Assembly (NCBI RefSeq): GCF_020991005.1
Contig: NZ_JAJLLW010000003.1
Location: 432,028-496,027 of the forward strand
Source of the DNA: Halomonas sp. CUBES01
GTDB lineage: Bacteria > Pseudomonadota > Gammaproteobacteria > Pseudomonadales > Halomonadaceae
Direction: 5' to 3'
Length of the DNA: 64,000 nucleotides
Made by a program: the position numbers and the translations under genes. A model generated the notes under the pieces. It ran no database searches, was not told the origin of the DNA, and worked only from the letters and a program-made list of their open reading frames with translations. Position 1 is the first letter of the stretch; each line of letters starts with the position of its first letter. Shown here piece by piece: positions 45,186 to 55,322 of the stretch.

Positions 45186-48083
45186 CTATTCGTCGCGGTA
45201 TTCGTCGATGCTCGGGCAGGAGCAAATCAACTGCCGGTCACCAAAGACGTTATCCACCCGATTGACGGCCGGCCAATACTTGGACGCCTTGACGGCATCG
45301 GTGGGGAAGGCGCCCAGCTCACGGTCGTAAGGACGCTCCCATTGGGGGTCGATGATGTCGACCTGGGTGTGCGGCGCATTCACCAGCGGGTTATTATCCA
45401 GCGGCCATTCGCCCTGTTCGACACGCGTGATCTCCTGGCGAATAGCGATCATGGCATCGCAGAAACGATCTATTTCGTAGAGCGATTCCGACTCGGTGGG
45501 TTCGATCATCAGCGTGCCCGGCACCGGGAACGACATGGTCGGGGCGTGGAAGCCGTAATCCATCAGGCGCTTGGCGATATCCTCTTCACTGATACCCGAC
45601 GCCGCCTTGAGCGGACGAATGTCGATGATGCATTCGTGAGCCACCGTGCCGTTCTGCCCGCGATAGAGAATTGGGTAGGCCGCTTGCAGACGCTTGGCAA
45701 TGTAGTTGGCGTTGAGGATGGCAAGCTCGGTGGCCTCGCGTAGCCCGCGCGCGCCCATCATTTTGATGTACGCCCAGGAGATCGGCAAAATGGAAGCGCT
45801 GCCAAAGGCGGCCGCTGCCACGGCGCCACATTCCGGGTTGACGCCGTTGATGGGGGTCACCACATGGTTGGACACGTAGGGCGCCAGGTGGGCTTTAACA
45901 CCAATGGGGCCCATGCCGGGGCCGCCGCCGCCGTGGGGAATGCAGAACGTCTTGTGCAGATTCAGGTGCGATACGTCGCCGCCAAAGTCGCCGGGGCGTG
46001 TGATCCCTACCTGGGCGTTCATGTTCGCACCGTCGATATACACCTGACCGCCGTTGTCGTGCACGATCTGGCAGGCTTCACGCACGCTGGTCTCGAAAAC
46101 CCCGTGGGTGGACGGGTAGGTGAGCATGATGGCGGAGAGCTGTTCGCTGTGCTGCTCTGCCTTCTGGCGCAGATCCGCCAGGTCAATATTGCCGTCTGCG
46201 TCACATTCGACCACCACCACTTTCATTTGCACCATCGCCGCCGACGCGGGATTGGTGCCGTGGGCGGAGCTGGGGATCAGGCAGACATGGCGATGGCCTT
46301 CGCCCTGGGCGTTCTGGTAGCGGCGAATCGCCACCAGCCCCGCGTATTCACCCTGGGCGCCTGAGTTGGGCTGCATCGAAATGTGATCATAGCCGGTCAC
46401 TTCGACCAGGAAGGCGGCCAGCTCGTCGATCATCTGGTGATAGCCTGCCGCCTGATCGCGGGGCGCGAACGGGTGAAGGTGAGCAAAGGCCGGCCATGAC
46501 ACCGGGATCATCTCGCTGGTGGCATTGAGCTTCATGGTGCACGAGCCAAGCGGAATCATGGCGTGCACAAGCGACAGATCCTTGTTCTCCAGCCGTTTCA
46601 GGTAACGCAGCATCTCGGTTTCGCTACGGTAGCGCTTGAAGGTCGGGTGCGTCAGGAAATCGCTGTCGCGGCGGTAAGCGCTGGGAATGCCCGAGGCGCG
46701 ATCGGCCACCACCTGCTCGTCGAGGGCGGCAACCGACAGGCCGTGCTCATCGCCGAGCAGTACGTCAAAGAGTTTGGCGACATCGTGAGCGGTCGTGGTT
46801 TCATCCAGGCTGATGCCCACGTCACCGTTGGTAAAGTAATGCAGGTTGATGTCGTGGGTCATGGCGCGGCCGTGGATCTTGCCTGCATCCACCCGGGTCA
46901 GACGCAGGGTGTCGAACCAGGAGTCGTTGCCCAGTTGAATGCCTGACTGCTGAAGGCCTTGCGCCAGCAAGGTGGTCAAACGATGCACGCGCCCGGCAAT
47001 CTTACGCAGACCGTCGGCGCCGTGATAGGTGGCGTAAAAGCCGGCAATATTGGCCAGCAGCGCCTGGGCGGTACAGATGTTCGACGTGGCTTTTTCGCGG
47101 CGAATGTGCTGCTCGCGGGTCTGCATGGCCATGCGCAGCGCTGTCTTGCCACGACTATCCCTGGAGACCCCGATGATGCGCCCGGGAATCGAGCGCTTGA
47201 GCTTGTCCGAGGTGGCAAAGAATGCAGCGTGGGGGCCGCCAAAGCCCATTGGCACCCCGAAACGCTGGGAGTTGCCGACCACGATGTCGGCGCCTAACGC
47301 GCCCGGCTCTTTAAGCAGTACCAGGCTGAGCAGATCTGTCGCGACACAGGTCATGATCGAGCGGTCGGCCGCCGCGTTGATCAGCGGCGCCAGATCGCTG
47401 ATCTCGCCGCTGGCGGTGGGGTACTGGAATAACGCGCCAAAGACATCGTGGTCGGCAACCGAGGCCGCGGGTCCGGTAATTAGCTCAAAACCGAAGAAGT
47501 CGGCGCGGGTTCGCAACACGTCCAGGGTTTGGGCAAATACATCGTCGGCGACGAAAAACGCGTTGGACTTGCTTTTCTTGTTGGCCCGCTTGCATAGCGA
47601 CATGGCCTCGGCCGCAGCGGTGGCTTCATCGAGCAGCGACGCATTGGCCAGCTCCATGCCGGTCAGATCCATCACCACCTGCTGGAAGTTGAGCAGCCCC
47701 TCGAGGCGCCCCTGGGAAATTTCCGGCTGATAGGGCGTGTAGGCGGTGTACCAGCCGGGATTTTCCAGCACGTTACGCTGAATCACCGCCGGCATGTGGG
47801 TGCCGTAATACCCCTGGCCGATATAGCTCTTGGCGACGCGATTCTGTCGCGCCAGCTGGCTCAGGTAATCCAGCGCTTCGGCTTCGCTTCTGGGGTCGTC
47901 CAGCGCCAGTTCTCGGCCCAGGCGAATATCGCCCGGAACGGTTTGCTCGATCAGGTCATCCATGCGCTGAAGGTCGAGCGCTTTTAACATGGTGACGACG
48001 TCGTCGGCGTCAGGGCCATTGTGACGTTTGATAAAAGCATCGTGGTCAGCCAGTTCGGCTAAACGGCGAGTTTCAAAAGGCAT
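45186..48083 (-). CDS. gcvP: Glycine dehydrogenase (decarboxylating), P-protein
   Basis: A 965-residue PLP enzyme that decarboxylates glycine and passes the aminomethyl group to lipoyl-GcvH. It is the long single-chain form. The N-terminal half has [20 protein letters not shown], and the PLP lysine lies in [20 protein letters not shown]. It follows gcvH by 75 bases, with an inverted repeat between them. Confidence 0.99.
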   Translation of the reverse strand: MPFETRRLAELADHDAFIKRHNGPDADDVVTMLKALDLQRMDDLIEQTVPGDIRLGRELALDDPRSEAEALDYLSQLARQNRVAKSYIGQGYYGTHMPAVIQRNVLENPGWYTAYTPYQPEISQGRLEGLLNFQQVVMDLTGMELANASLLDEATAAAEAMSLCKRANKKSKSNAFFVADDVFAQTLDVLRTRADFFGFELITGPAASVADHDVFGALFQYPTASGEISDLAPLINAAADRSIMTCVATDLLSLVLLKEPGALGADIVVGNSQRFGVPMGFGGPHAAFFATSDKLKRSIPGRIIGVSRDSRGKTALRMAMQTREQHIRREKATSNICTAQALLANIAGFYATYHGADGLRKIAGRVHRLTTLLAQGLQQSGIQLGNDSWFDTLRLTRVDAGKIHGRAMTHDINLHYFTNGDVGISLDETTTAHDVAKLFDVLLGDEHGLSVAALDEQVVADRASGIPSAYRRDSDFLTHPTFKRYRSETEMLRYLKRLENKDLSLVHAMIPLGSCTMKLNATSEMIPVSWPAFAHLHPFAPRDQAAGYHQMIDELAAFLVEVTGYDHISMQPNSGAQGEYAGLVAIRRYQNAQGEGHRHVCLIPSSAHGTNPASAAMVQMKVVVVECDADGNIDLADLRQKAEQHSEQLSAIMLTYPSTHGVFETSVREACQIVHDNGGQVYIDGANMNAQVGITRPGDFGGDVSHLNLHKTFCIPHGGGGPGMGPIGVKAHLAPYVSNHVVTPINGVNPECGAVAAAAFGSASILPISWAYIKMMGARGLREATELAILNANYIAKRLQAAYPILYRGQNGTVAHECIIDIRPLKAASGISEEDIAKRLMDYGFHAPTMSFPVPGTLMIEPTESESLYEIDRFCDAMIAIRQEITRVEQGEWPLDNNPLVNAPHTQVDIIDPQWERPYDRELGAFPTDAVKASKYWPAVNRVDNVFGDRQLICSCPSIDEYRDE

Positions 48084-48130
48084 GGAGAGAGTTCCGAACG
48101 TGATGAGAAAACCGTGCAGGGCAATAAGGC

Positions 48131-48152
48131 ACGCCTGCCGTGAGGCAGGCGT
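48131..48152. repeat. Inverted repeat between gcvH and gcvP
   Basis: ACGCCTGCC (48131-48139) and GGCAGGCGT (48144-48152) form a nine-base stem with a GTGA loop. No T-run follows on the minus strand, so it is more likely an mRNA-processing or attenuating stem than a full terminator. Confidence 0.5.
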
Positions 48153-48158
48153 TAACGG

Positions 48159-48548
48159 CTAGTCGTCGCTGCTTAGCGTCGCCTGATAGGCGTCGGCATC
48201 CAGCAAGCCGTCAAGGTTGTCGCTGGTTAAGCGTACCTTCATGATCCAGCCGCCTTCGTAAGGCGCGTCATTGACCGTTTCGGGAGCGTCTTCAAGCGCA
48301 TCGTTGACTTCGATGACGTCGCCGTCAACCGGCGCGTAAAGGTCGGAAGCGGCCTTGACCGATTCGATGACGCCAAACTCATCGCCTTTGGTCAGCGTGG
48401 TGCCGACCTCGGGCAGTTCGACGAACACCACGTCGCCTAGCGCCGCCTGGGCGTGATCGGTAATGCCGATGGTGACCGTACCGTCTTGATGATCAAGCAC
48501 CCACTCGTGGCTCTCGGCGTAACGAAGGTTGGCAGGAAGGTTGCTCAT
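48159..48548 (-). CDS. gcvH: Glycine cleavage system H protein
   Basis: A 129-residue lipoyl carrier that shuttles the aminomethyl and reducing groups between GcvP, GcvT and the L protein. The lipoylated residue is Lys65 in [13 protein letters not shown]. It opens YAESHEWV, as usual. It is the first gene of gcvHP and lies across a 409-base divergent region from an AGCS symporter. Confidence 0.98.
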   Translation of the reverse strand: MSNLPANLRYAESHEWVLDHQDGTVTIGITDHAQAALGDVVFVELPEVGTTLTKGDEFGVIESVKAASDLYAPVDGDVIEVNDALEDAPETVNDAPYEGGWIMKVRLTSDNLDGLLDADAYQATLSSDD

Positions 48549-48957
48549 GGTGATTCCCTATACGAAACGGATGTGGAGCTGCCATGTTAGCGCTTGTCAC
48601 TGAGCTTGGCGATGGGCGCGGGTCACGGCGAGCAATTAGCCGAGCATGGTAACGCGTTTCCGATAGGACACAAGTTCTCTGGTGACCTTGCGCGCCGATC
48701 TTGTGTGGTTCTTTTGCGGCGTTTGGCCCGTGTGGTGATCAATTGTCAAAATAGCGATATTTGCTGCAATAACTCGACAATGGCATGGCAAGCCACCGAA
48801 CCGATGGTGTAAAACATGGTGATCTTGCGTCGGGCATGGAGTGCAAAGCGCTCGTGACACGCCGGCGTTTGATGGTCAGAATTAATCGACGGTGGGCAGG
48901 TGGCCTCCCGCTCGACATCCAATAAATCAAACCATGACAAGGGTAAGGAGGTAGCAA
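48549..48957. other. Divergent intergenic region between gcvH and the AGCS symporter
   Basis: This 409-base gap likely contains both promoters. TTGTCA at 48743 is a possible -35 on the plus strand, without a good -10. I looked for the tandem glycine riboswitch features (the GCCGAAG-type core and its downstream partner) on both strands and saw none. No supported gene is present. Confidence 0.6.
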
Positions 48958-50355
48958 GTGGAAACATTGACCAGTCTTTTCGGCGCCATCAACGGGGTGG
49001 TATGGGGCCCGTTGATGCTCATTCTGCTGTTAGGGGTGGGGCTCTACCTCCAGCTTGGCTTGAAATTGATGCCGATCAGAAAGCTCGGCATTGGATTCAA
49101 GCTGATGTGGCAGGGTCGCAGCGCTGCCCCGGGTGAGGAGAAAAGCGCCGACAAGGACGGCGAGATATCTCCGTTTAACGCCTTGATGACGTCGTTATCG
49201 GCGACTATTGGCACTGGGAATATTGCCGGGGTGGCCACCGCCATTGCGCTGGGTGGGCCAGGTGCTGTGTTCTGGATGTGGATCACGGCGTTGGTCGGGA
49301 TGGCGACCAAGTTCGCCGAAGCCGTCCTCGCCGTGCGTTTTCGCGAGACCGATAGCCTTGGTTACCACGTTGGTGGGCCGATGTTCTATATCAAGAACGG
49401 TCTCGGCAAGAAGTGGGTTTGGCTCGGGGTGTTGTTCGCTTTCTTCGGCGCCGTGGCGGCCTTCGGTATCGGAAATACCGTTCAGTCCAATTCGGTTGCC
49501 GATGCCATGAGTTCGAGCTTCGGCGTGCCCACCTGGCTGACCGGGGTGGTGATCATGGTGCTGGCCGGTGCCGTTATCCTTGGCGGTATCAAGCGCATCG
49601 CCAAGGTGGCCGGCAAGCTGGTGCCGGTCATGGGGATCGCCTATATCCTCGCCGGTATCCTTGTGTTGATTGTCAACGCCAGCCAGATTGGCGAGGCGTT
49701 TGGCCTGATTTTCTACTACGCCTTCAACCCGATGGCGGCCGCCGGTGGTTTTGCAGGTGCAGCGGTCATGGCAGCCATTCGTTTTGGTGTCGCGCGGGGG
49801 ATTTTTTCCAATGAAGCAGGCTTGGGTAGCGCGCCTATCGCCCACGCCGCCGCGCAAACCAAAAACCCGGTGCGTCAGGGCTTGATCGCCATGCTGGGCA
49901 CCTTCATCGACACCATCGTGGTCTGCACCATCACGGCGCTGGTGATTCTCACCTCCACCGTTTGGATCGACGGGGAAGAGGGCGCTTCACTCACCGCGCT
50001 CTCCTTTGACGCGGCGCTGCCCGGTTTCGGGAACCAGATCGTCGCCATTGCGCTGGCGGTATTTGCCTTTACCACGATTCTCGGCTGGTCATTCTACGGT
50101 GAAAAGTGCTTCCAGTTCCTGTTTGGGACGCGCGCCATCATGCTGTATCGGGTACTCTTTGTGCTGGCGATTCCGCTGGGGGCCATGGCGCAGCTGGGTT
50201 TCATCTGGCTGATGGCGGACACCTTCAATGCCATGATGGCGATTCCGAACCTGATTGCCCTGGCGTTGCTGTCGCCGGTAGTCTTCAAACTGACAAAAGA
50301 CTACTTCGACGGTAAAGAGGTGTTGCCCGGGGAAGCCCTGGATCACGATAAATAG
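48958..50355 (+). CDS. AGCS-family sodium/amino acid symporter (alanine or glycine)
   Basis: A 465-residue inner-membrane transporter with about 11 helices. Family signatures include GLYLQLGLKLMPIR, LSATIGTGNIAGVATAIALG, the GGPMFYI loop and GIFSNEAGLGSAPIAHAAA. It imports alanine or glycine with sodium. Its place between gcvH and gcvT makes glycine the likelier physiological substrate, by inference. It begins with GTG, seven bases after AAGGAGG. Confidence 0.93.
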   Translation: METLTSLFGAINGVVWGPLMLILLLGVGLYLQLGLKLMPIRKLGIGFKLMWQGRSAAPGEEKSADKDGEISPFNALMTSLSATIGTGNIAGVATAIALGGPGAVFWMWITALVGMATKFAEAVLAVRFRETDSLGYHVGGPMFYIKNGLGKKWVWLGVLFAFFGAVAAFGIGNTVQSNSVADAMSSSFGVPTWLTGVVIMVLAGAVILGGIKRIAKVAGKLVPVMGIAYILAGILVLIVNASQIGEAFGLIFYYAFNPMAAAGGFAGAAVMAAIRFGVARGIFSNEAGLGSAPIAHAAAQTKNPVRQGLIAMLGTFIDTIVVCTITALVILTSTVWIDGEEGASLTALSFDAALPGFGNQIVAIALAVFAFTTILGWSFYGEKCFQFLFGTRAIMLYRVLFVLAIPLGAMAQLGFIWLMADTFNAMMAIPNLIALALLSPVVFKLTKDYFDGKEVLPGEALDHDK

Positions 50356-50451
50356 TCACTGCCAGGCGCTGAAAAGCGCTCGCAAGACTGATTGAAGAGA
50401 CGGGAAGGCACCTGGCGTGGCTTCCCGCTCTTGTTTGTAAAGGAGCGATCA

Positions 50452-51564
50452 ATGAGTGAGCTGAAACACACCCCCTTGCATGCCCTGCATCAACGGCTCG
50501 GGGCCAAGATGGTGCCTTTTGCCGGTTACGACATGCCGGTGCAGTTTCCGTTGGGGGTCAAAAAGGAGCACGAGCACACGCGCACGCAGTGTGGCCTGTT
50601 CGATGTCTCGCATATGGGGCAGGTGACGGTCTCCGGTAAAGACGCCGCAGAGGCGCTTGAAACCCTCATTCCTGCCGATCTGGTGGGTCTTGAGGAGGGC
50701 GCTCAGCGCTATGGTCTATTGACCAGCGCCGAGGGCGGTATTCTGGACGACCTGATGATCGTCAATGCGGGGGATCATTTTTACCTGGTGGTCAATGCGG
50801 CCTGCAAGGATCAGGACATTGCGCATCTGCGCACCAGCCTTGGCCATCGCTGTCACATCGAGCCGCTGGATCGTGGTCTGCTCGCCTTGCAGGGGCCCAG
50901 CGCTCAGAGCGTCATGCAGCGGCTGTGCCCGGCGGCCTGCGAGCTTGTGTTCATGCGCCATGGCCGCTTCCAGATAGATGGCCATGACGTATGGGTCAGC
51001 CGGAGCGGCTACACGGGAGAAGACGGTTTCGAGATCTCGGTTGCCGCCGACGCCACCGAGGCCGTTGCCGAGCGCCTGCTTGCCGAGGCTGAAGTAGAGG
51101 CGATCGGGCTTGGCGCGCGGGATTCGCTGCGCCTGGAGGCCGGCCTGTGCCTGTATGGCCACGACATGGATACGGCTACGACGCCCGTCGAGGCCGGTTT
51201 GATCTGGGCGATCGGCAAGCCGCGTCGCCGCGGCGGCAAGCGTCCCGGCGGTTTTCCCGGCGCTGACGTGATCCTTCACCAAGTGGATGCCAAGGATCAT
51301 GATCGTAAACGCGTGGGCCTGTTGGCCGACGGGCGTGCGCCGGTGCGCGAAGGTGCCGCGCTGGTGGATGAAGCGGGTAGAGCGCTTGGGCAGGTGACGT
51401 CCGGCGGCTTCGGGCCGAGCGTGGGCAAGCCGGTGGCGATGGGCTACGTCAGCCGAGACGCCGAAACCCCGGGCACCACCGTTTACGCTGAAGTGCGCGG
51501 CAAGCAGCTGCCGATGACGGTGACCAGAATGCCGTTTGTCACCGCCAACTATTACCGCGGCTAA
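50452..51564 (+). CDS. gcvT: Glycine cleavage system T protein (aminomethyltransferase)
   Basis: A 370-residue tetrahydrofolate enzyme that releases ammonia and 5,10-methylene-THF from the aminomethyl-lipoyl intermediate. Motifs include AKMVPFAGYDMPVQF, LFDVSHMGQV, GYTGEDGFEI and DSLRLEAGLCLYGHD. AAGGAG precedes the ATG by 7 bases. It lies 96 bases after the symporter, on the opposite strand from gcvHP, so the system is split into two transcripts. Confidence 0.98.
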   Translation: MSELKHTPLHALHQRLGAKMVPFAGYDMPVQFPLGVKKEHEHTRTQCGLFDVSHMGQVTVSGKDAAEALETLIPADLVGLEEGAQRYGLLTSAEGGILDDLMIVNAGDHFYLVVNAACKDQDIAHLRTSLGHRCHIEPLDRGLLALQGPSAQSVMQRLCPAACELVFMRHGRFQIDGHDVWVSRSGYTGEDGFEISVAADATEAVAERLLAEAEVEAIGLGARDSLRLEAGLCLYGHDMDTATTPVEAGLIWAIGKPRRRGGKRPGGFPGADVILHQVDAKDHDRKRVGLLADGRAPVREGAALVDEAGRALGQVTSGGFGPSVGKPVAMGYVSRDAETPGTTVYAEVRGKQLPMTVTRMPFVTANYYRG

Positions 51565-51614
51565 ACGCTTAGGCCGCTGGATATCCACACGGTGGCAGCC
51601 GCCGCGGGGTACGG

Positions 51615-52571
51615 TTACTTGAGAACCTGGCGCGGATCGATCGGTTTGCCGCCCTTGCGTAAATCAAACAGCAAATCGTGGCGCCCGGTGGCCCGGCTCT
51701 GGCCCACCCGGCAAAGCCAGTCTCCTGCGGCGACCTGCTGGCCTTCCTCAACGGTTAACTCCCCGCAGAGGGCGTAGACGCTCTGCAGGTTGTTTGCATG
51801 ATGCACGATCACTACCTTGTCGAGCTGGCGCATGCTGCCCGCAAAGCGAACCTCGCCCGGGGCCACGGCGGTGGCGTGTGCGTTTTCTCCGGTGGCCAGC
51901 AGCATGGGTTGCAACGTCCCCCGGCTGTCGGGGCCGAAACGGCGCACTACTCGGTAGTCTTCCAACGGCCAGGGCCATTGCCTGGCCGAGGCGGGGGGCG
52001 TCGAATCGCTGTTGCTGGCCGTTGAGGTGGCCGCTGGTTTGGCGGGCGCCGCTGAACGCGCGGTACGTGACGCGTTGCCGCTAGAGCCAACCGGTATATT
52101 GATCAGTTCGCCCACGCGTAACGAGGTTGGCGAAGTGCCTGCATTGGCACTTTGCAGCCGTGACGGGGTGGTGCCAAAGTGGCGCGCCAGGCTTGAAAAG
52201 GTGTCGCCGGGGCGGATTTGATAGCGATAGGGCCCACTGGCCGGTGCTCGTTCCTGCTGAGTAGGCACCAGCAGGCGTTGGCCAACGACCAGGTGGCGTG
52301 CCTCGACGCCGGGGTTGAAACGCTGCAGTCGCTCAAGTGGCACGTTGGCGCGCTTGGCCAGTTGGCCAAGCGTATCACCGCGCTTGATTTCCACCCAGTT
52401 GCCGCTTATCTGCGCGGCGGCGGGCACCGTCACCCGCTGGGTCACCGGCGGGCTGGCGGCGCAGCCGACCAGCGCCCCGGCCAGCATGGCGGCGCCCAGC
52501 CAATGGCTCAGGCGTGATCGATCTGAGCATCCAACTGCCGGTCTTTTTCCTGCCAGAGAGCATTGATCCAT
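51615..52571 (-). CDS. NlpD-like LysM lipoprotein with degenerate LytM domain
   Basis: A 318-residue predicted lipoprotein. A lipobox LVGC ends a signal peptide at about Cys37. Two LysM domains follow (WVEIKRGDTLGQLAKRANVP and YQIRPGDTFSSLARHFGTTP), then a Ser/Ala/Thr linker and a C-terminal M23/LytM fold. The zinc ligands (HxxxD and HxH) are not conserved, as in NlpD and EnvC, which activate amidases instead of cutting peptidoglycan. It likely helps septum splitting. Its start lies 64 bases inside the upstream acyltransferase gene; a long signal-peptide n-region leaves the start uncertain. Confidence 0.85.
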   Translation of the reverse strand: MDQCSLAGKRPAVGCSDRSRLSHWLGAAMLAGALVGCAASPPVTQRVTVPAAAQISGNWVEIKRGDTLGQLAKRANVPLERLQRFNPGVEARHLVVGQRLLVPTQQERAPASGPYRYQIRPGDTFSSLARHFGTTPSRLQSANAGTSPTSLRVGELINIPVGSSGNASRTARSAAPAKPAATSTASNSDSTPPASARQWPWPLEDYRVVRRFGPDSRGTLQPMLLATGENAHATAVAPGEVRFAGSMRQLDKVVIVHHANNLQSVYALCGELTVEEGQQVAAGDWLCRVGQSRATGRHDLLFDLRKGGKPIDPRQVLK

Positions 52572-53386
52572 GTGTGGAAGTGTTCCTTGTGCTGCGTGTC
52601 GGCATGATAGTCAGCGGTCAGCATCCATGCAGGCACCTCCAGGATACGCGCCTGAAGGGTGACCGGGGCTTCCTGGCCGCACAGAAACCCCCAGAAACTG
52701 GGCTTTGGATTGGCGTAGCTCAAGGTGACGTCAAGGATGCCGTCGAGCTGGTCACCGAGCAAGTTGAGCACCTGGGCGACCCCGCCGGCCTTGGGGCGTA
52801 GCAGATGGCGATAGGGGCTTTGCTGGGAGGCATGCTTGTGGGGCGTGAAACGCGTGCCTTCCACGAAATTGAAGATGGCAATGGGCGCCTGGCGAGCGCG
52901 CGCGCACATGCGCTGGGTGGCCTCCCGGTCAATCGTCGCCAACGTGGGGTTGCGGGCGATCTGATCCCGGGTGATGCGCCGCATGATGGGAAACTCCAGC
53001 GACCAGAAGGCAAGCCCTACCACAGGGATCCATAGCAGCTGGCGCTTGACGAAGAAACGTGGCATGGGGATACGCCGATGCAGCACCAGCAGCAGCATGA
53101 AGATGTCGGTCCAGCTGCGGTGATTGGAAATCACCAGCCACCACTGATCGGTACCCAAAGTCTCCGGCAGCGTGGCATTCAGCTGCGGTTTTATCCAGCT
53201 ACGCATCCACCACAGGTTGACGCCGATCCAGTTCAGGGCGACGCGGTTGATGCCTTCCTGAACGATGTTCTTGAGTCGGCCAGCGGTCACCAGCTTCAGC
53301 AACGTGAGTGTCGTAAGCGGTATTCCCCAGAACAGCGTGTTCAGGACTAACAGGGTGACGCTCACTGTCCCTTTCAACATCGGCAT
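52508..53386 (-). CDS. YihG-like membrane acyltransferase (PlsC superfamily)
   Basis: A 292-residue protein with N-terminal membrane helices (about 4-27 and possibly 50-62) and a PlsC-type domain. SNHRSWTDIF holds the catalytic NHxxxxD, and FNFVEGTRFTPHK is the glycerol-phosphate block. Relatives such as E. coli YihG acylate lysophospholipids. AAGGAG precedes the ATG at 53386 by 7 bases. It overlaps the NlpD-like gene by 64 bases. Confidence 0.9.
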   Translation of the reverse strand: MPMLKGTVSVTLLVLNTLFWGIPLTTLTLLKLVTAGRLKNIVQEGINRVALNWIGVNLWWMRSWIKPQLNATLPETLGTDQWWLVISNHRSWTDIFMLLLVLHRRIPMPRFFVKRQLLWIPVVGLAFWSLEFPIMRRITRDQIARNPTLATIDREATQRMCARARQAPIAIFNFVEGTRFTPHKHASQQSPYRHLLRPKAGGVAQVLNLLGDQLDGILDVTLSYANPKPSFWGFLCGQEAPVTLQARILEVPAWMLTADYHADTQHKEHFHTWINALWQEKDRQLDAQIDHA

Positions 53387-53437
53387 GCCGCGTCTCCTTG
53401 GCTAAAAGTGCATAACGATGAATGCTAAAGGATATTG

Positions 53438-54349
53438 CTAAGCCTGCCCAGTCTCATGCGCGGGGAAATAGGGCGCTTGTACCGTTTCCAGCAGCACCGT
53501 GCGCAGGGCATGCGCGGCCACCGACAACTCCTGCTGCGTCAGGATACCGACATGGCAGGGGATGGAAGGGGCGGTTAAAGGCAGGCAGCGGGCGCCCATT
53601 GCCTGCATCTGGGGAAGGCACATCGATGGCACCGCGCTGACACCGAGGCCCGCCCCCACCATGCGGCCGACGGTAGACAGCTGATGGCTTTCAAACGCGA
53701 CCGGCAAGTCGATCTGCTGACTGGAAAGTGCATGTTCCAGCAACCGCCGCACCATGGACGGGCGCTGCAGGGTGATGAAATCCTCGTTAAGCAGCTGTGC
53801 CCATGTCAGGGTCGCATACTGGGCCAGCGCAGAGCCCTGAGGAACGGCGGCGACAAACTGGTCTTCGAACAGCGGGGTAAACGACAGCGTGCCGGTTCCC
53901 TCCGGCGAAAAGGCGATGCCCATTTCGACCTGGCGGGAGCGCACCATATGAGTCACGTCCTCGTTGATGACGTCGTGCACGGTGACGTTGATTTTAGGGT
54001 ACTGTTGACGAAACCTGACCAGCGCTGCCGGCAGCAAGTTGCAGGCAAAGGCGGGCATGGCGGCCACACTCAGGCGGCCCAGCTGCAGGGTGAAGCGCTG
54101 CCGCAGGCGTTCTTCGGTATTGTCCCACTGGGCAAGCAGGTGCTTGGCCAGGGGCAGAAGTGACTCGCCTTCGGGGGTCAGGCGGACACTGCGCGTGCTG
54201 CGTAGCAGTAATTTGCCGCCCAGAGCATCCTCCAGCCCTTTTATGGCTAAACTGAGGGCGGGCTGCGATAAATGCAGCCGTTCGCAGGCCTGGGTAAAGC
54301 TCAGGGTCTGGGCAACGGCCAGAAAGGCGCGCAATTGCTTGACGGTCAT
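53438..54349 (-). CDS. LysR-family regulator divergent from CoA-transferase genes
   Basis: A 303-residue LysR regulator. The helix-turn-helix is LRAFLAVAQTLSFTQACERL with HLSQPALSLAIKGLE, followed by an effector domain with IAFSPEGTGTLSF. Its divergent position to the scoAB pair, across an AT-rich 214-base region, is the classical LysR arrangement and suggests it controls them; the ligand may be acetoacetate or a related acid. Confidence 0.9.
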   Translation of the reverse strand: MTVKQLRAFLAVAQTLSFTQACERLHLSQPALSLAIKGLEDALGGKLLLRSTRSVRLTPEGESLLPLAKHLLAQWDNTEERLRQRFTLQLGRLSVAAMPAFACNLLPAALVRFRQQYPKINVTVHDVINEDVTHMVRSRQVEMGIAFSPEGTGTLSFTPLFEDQFVAAVPQGSALAQYATLTWAQLLNEDFITLQRPSMVRRLLEHALSSQQIDLPVAFESHQLSTVGRMVGAGLGVSAVPSMCLPQMQAMGARCLPLTAPSIPCHVGILTQQELSVAAHALRTVLLETVQAPYFPAHETGQA

Positions 54350-54509
54350 GGATGGCTCTTTATGAGTTAAACAAATAAATTGATAAAAAAAACAAACTTA
54401 ACAAATATATCATCAGGATCAACACTGCAACTCAGGCTTTTGCGTCGCGTTAGCCGTCACCCTTGTATACCCCTGGCTTAGCGACATTGGCGAACCGTTC
54501 ACGGCAAGC

Positions 54510-54548
54510 GTTCAAGACAACTGTTCAAGACAGCTGTTCAATACAACA
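54510..54548 (+). repeat. Three tandem 13-base repeats upstream of scoA
   Basis: GTTCAAGACAACT (54510-54522), GTTCAAGACAGCT (54523-54535) and GTTCAATACAACA (54536-54548) are head-to-tail with one or two differences. They end 15 bases before the scoA start. They could bind a regulator or arise by slippage. Confidence 0.85.
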
Positions 54549-54563
54549 AGGCGAGGCATGACC

Positions 54564-55262
54564 ATGGCAGGATTCGATAAGCGAGTGGCTTCCTATGAGG
54601 AAGCGATGGAAGGCATTGAAAGCGGTATGACCGTACTGGCCGGCGGGTTTGGTCTGTGCGGCATTCCCGAAAACCTGATCGCCGAAATCAAGCGTCGCAA
54701 GGTTAAAGACCTTACGGTGGTATCCAACAACTGCGGCGTTGACGGTTTTGGCTTGGGATTGCTGCTGGAAGACCGCCAGATACGCAAGATCCTGGCCTCC
54801 TACGTGGGCGAGAATGCCTTGTTCGAGCAGCAAATGCTCAACGATGAAATCGAGGTGGTGCTGACACCGCAGGGGACGCTTGCGGAAAAGATGCGCGCCG
54901 GCGGCGCGGGTATTCCGGCATTTTACACCGCGACCGGTTATGGAACTCCCATCGGCGAAGGCAAGGAAGTGCGTGAGTTCAATGGCCGCCCGCATATTCT
55001 GGAAGAGGCCATCACCGGTGACTTTGCCATCGTCAAGGGCTGGAAGGCCGACCGCTACGGTAACGTCATGTACCGCCACACGGCGCAGAATTTTAATCCC
55101 ATGGTGGCGACGGCCGGCAGGATTACCGTCGTTGAAGTTGAAGAGATCGTCGAGCCTGGCGAACTGGAGCCCGCTCAGATCCACACGCCCGGTATCTATG
55201 TCGACCGGCTCATTCAGGGCTCGTTTGAAAAGCGCATCGAAAAACGCACCGTGCACCGTTGA
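54564..55262 (+). CDS. scoA: 3-oxoacid CoA-transferase subunit A
   Basis: A 232-residue subunit that transfers CoA from succinyl-CoA to acetoacetate in ketone-body use. It reads [17 protein letters not shown] and then [16 protein letters not shown], the CoA-binding glycine loop of family I subunit A. The start at 54564 has GAGG seven bases upstream; an ATG two codons earlier at 54558 is also possible. scoB follows after 60 bases. Confidence 0.95.
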   Translation: MAGFDKRVASYEEAMEGIESGMTVLAGGFGLCGIPENLIAEIKRRKVKDLTVVSNNCGVDGFGLGLLLEDRQIRKILASYVGENALFEQQMLNDEIEVVLTPQGTLAEKMRAGGAGIPAFYTATGYGTPIGEGKEVREFNGRPHILEEAITGDFAIVKGWKADRYGNVMYRHTAQNFNPMVATAGRITVVEVEEIVEPGELEPAQIHTPGIYVDRLIQGSFEKRIEKRTVHR

Positions 55263-55322
55263 GGTGCCGCGTTACCCACGACCGTTTTTCGGCTTTAATC
55301 GATTCAGCAAGAGGAACTGACC

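Noticed and set aside
48549..48957. Glycine riboswitch before the glycine cleavage or symporter genes
   Set aside because: The conserved core elements were not seen on either strand; a covariance search would be decisive.
50452..51564. Basic Arg/Gly-rich stretch in gcvT (about residue 260) as an insertion
   Set aside because: The stretch PRRRGGKRPGG resembles the normal loop of this protein in relatives, so it is not unusual.
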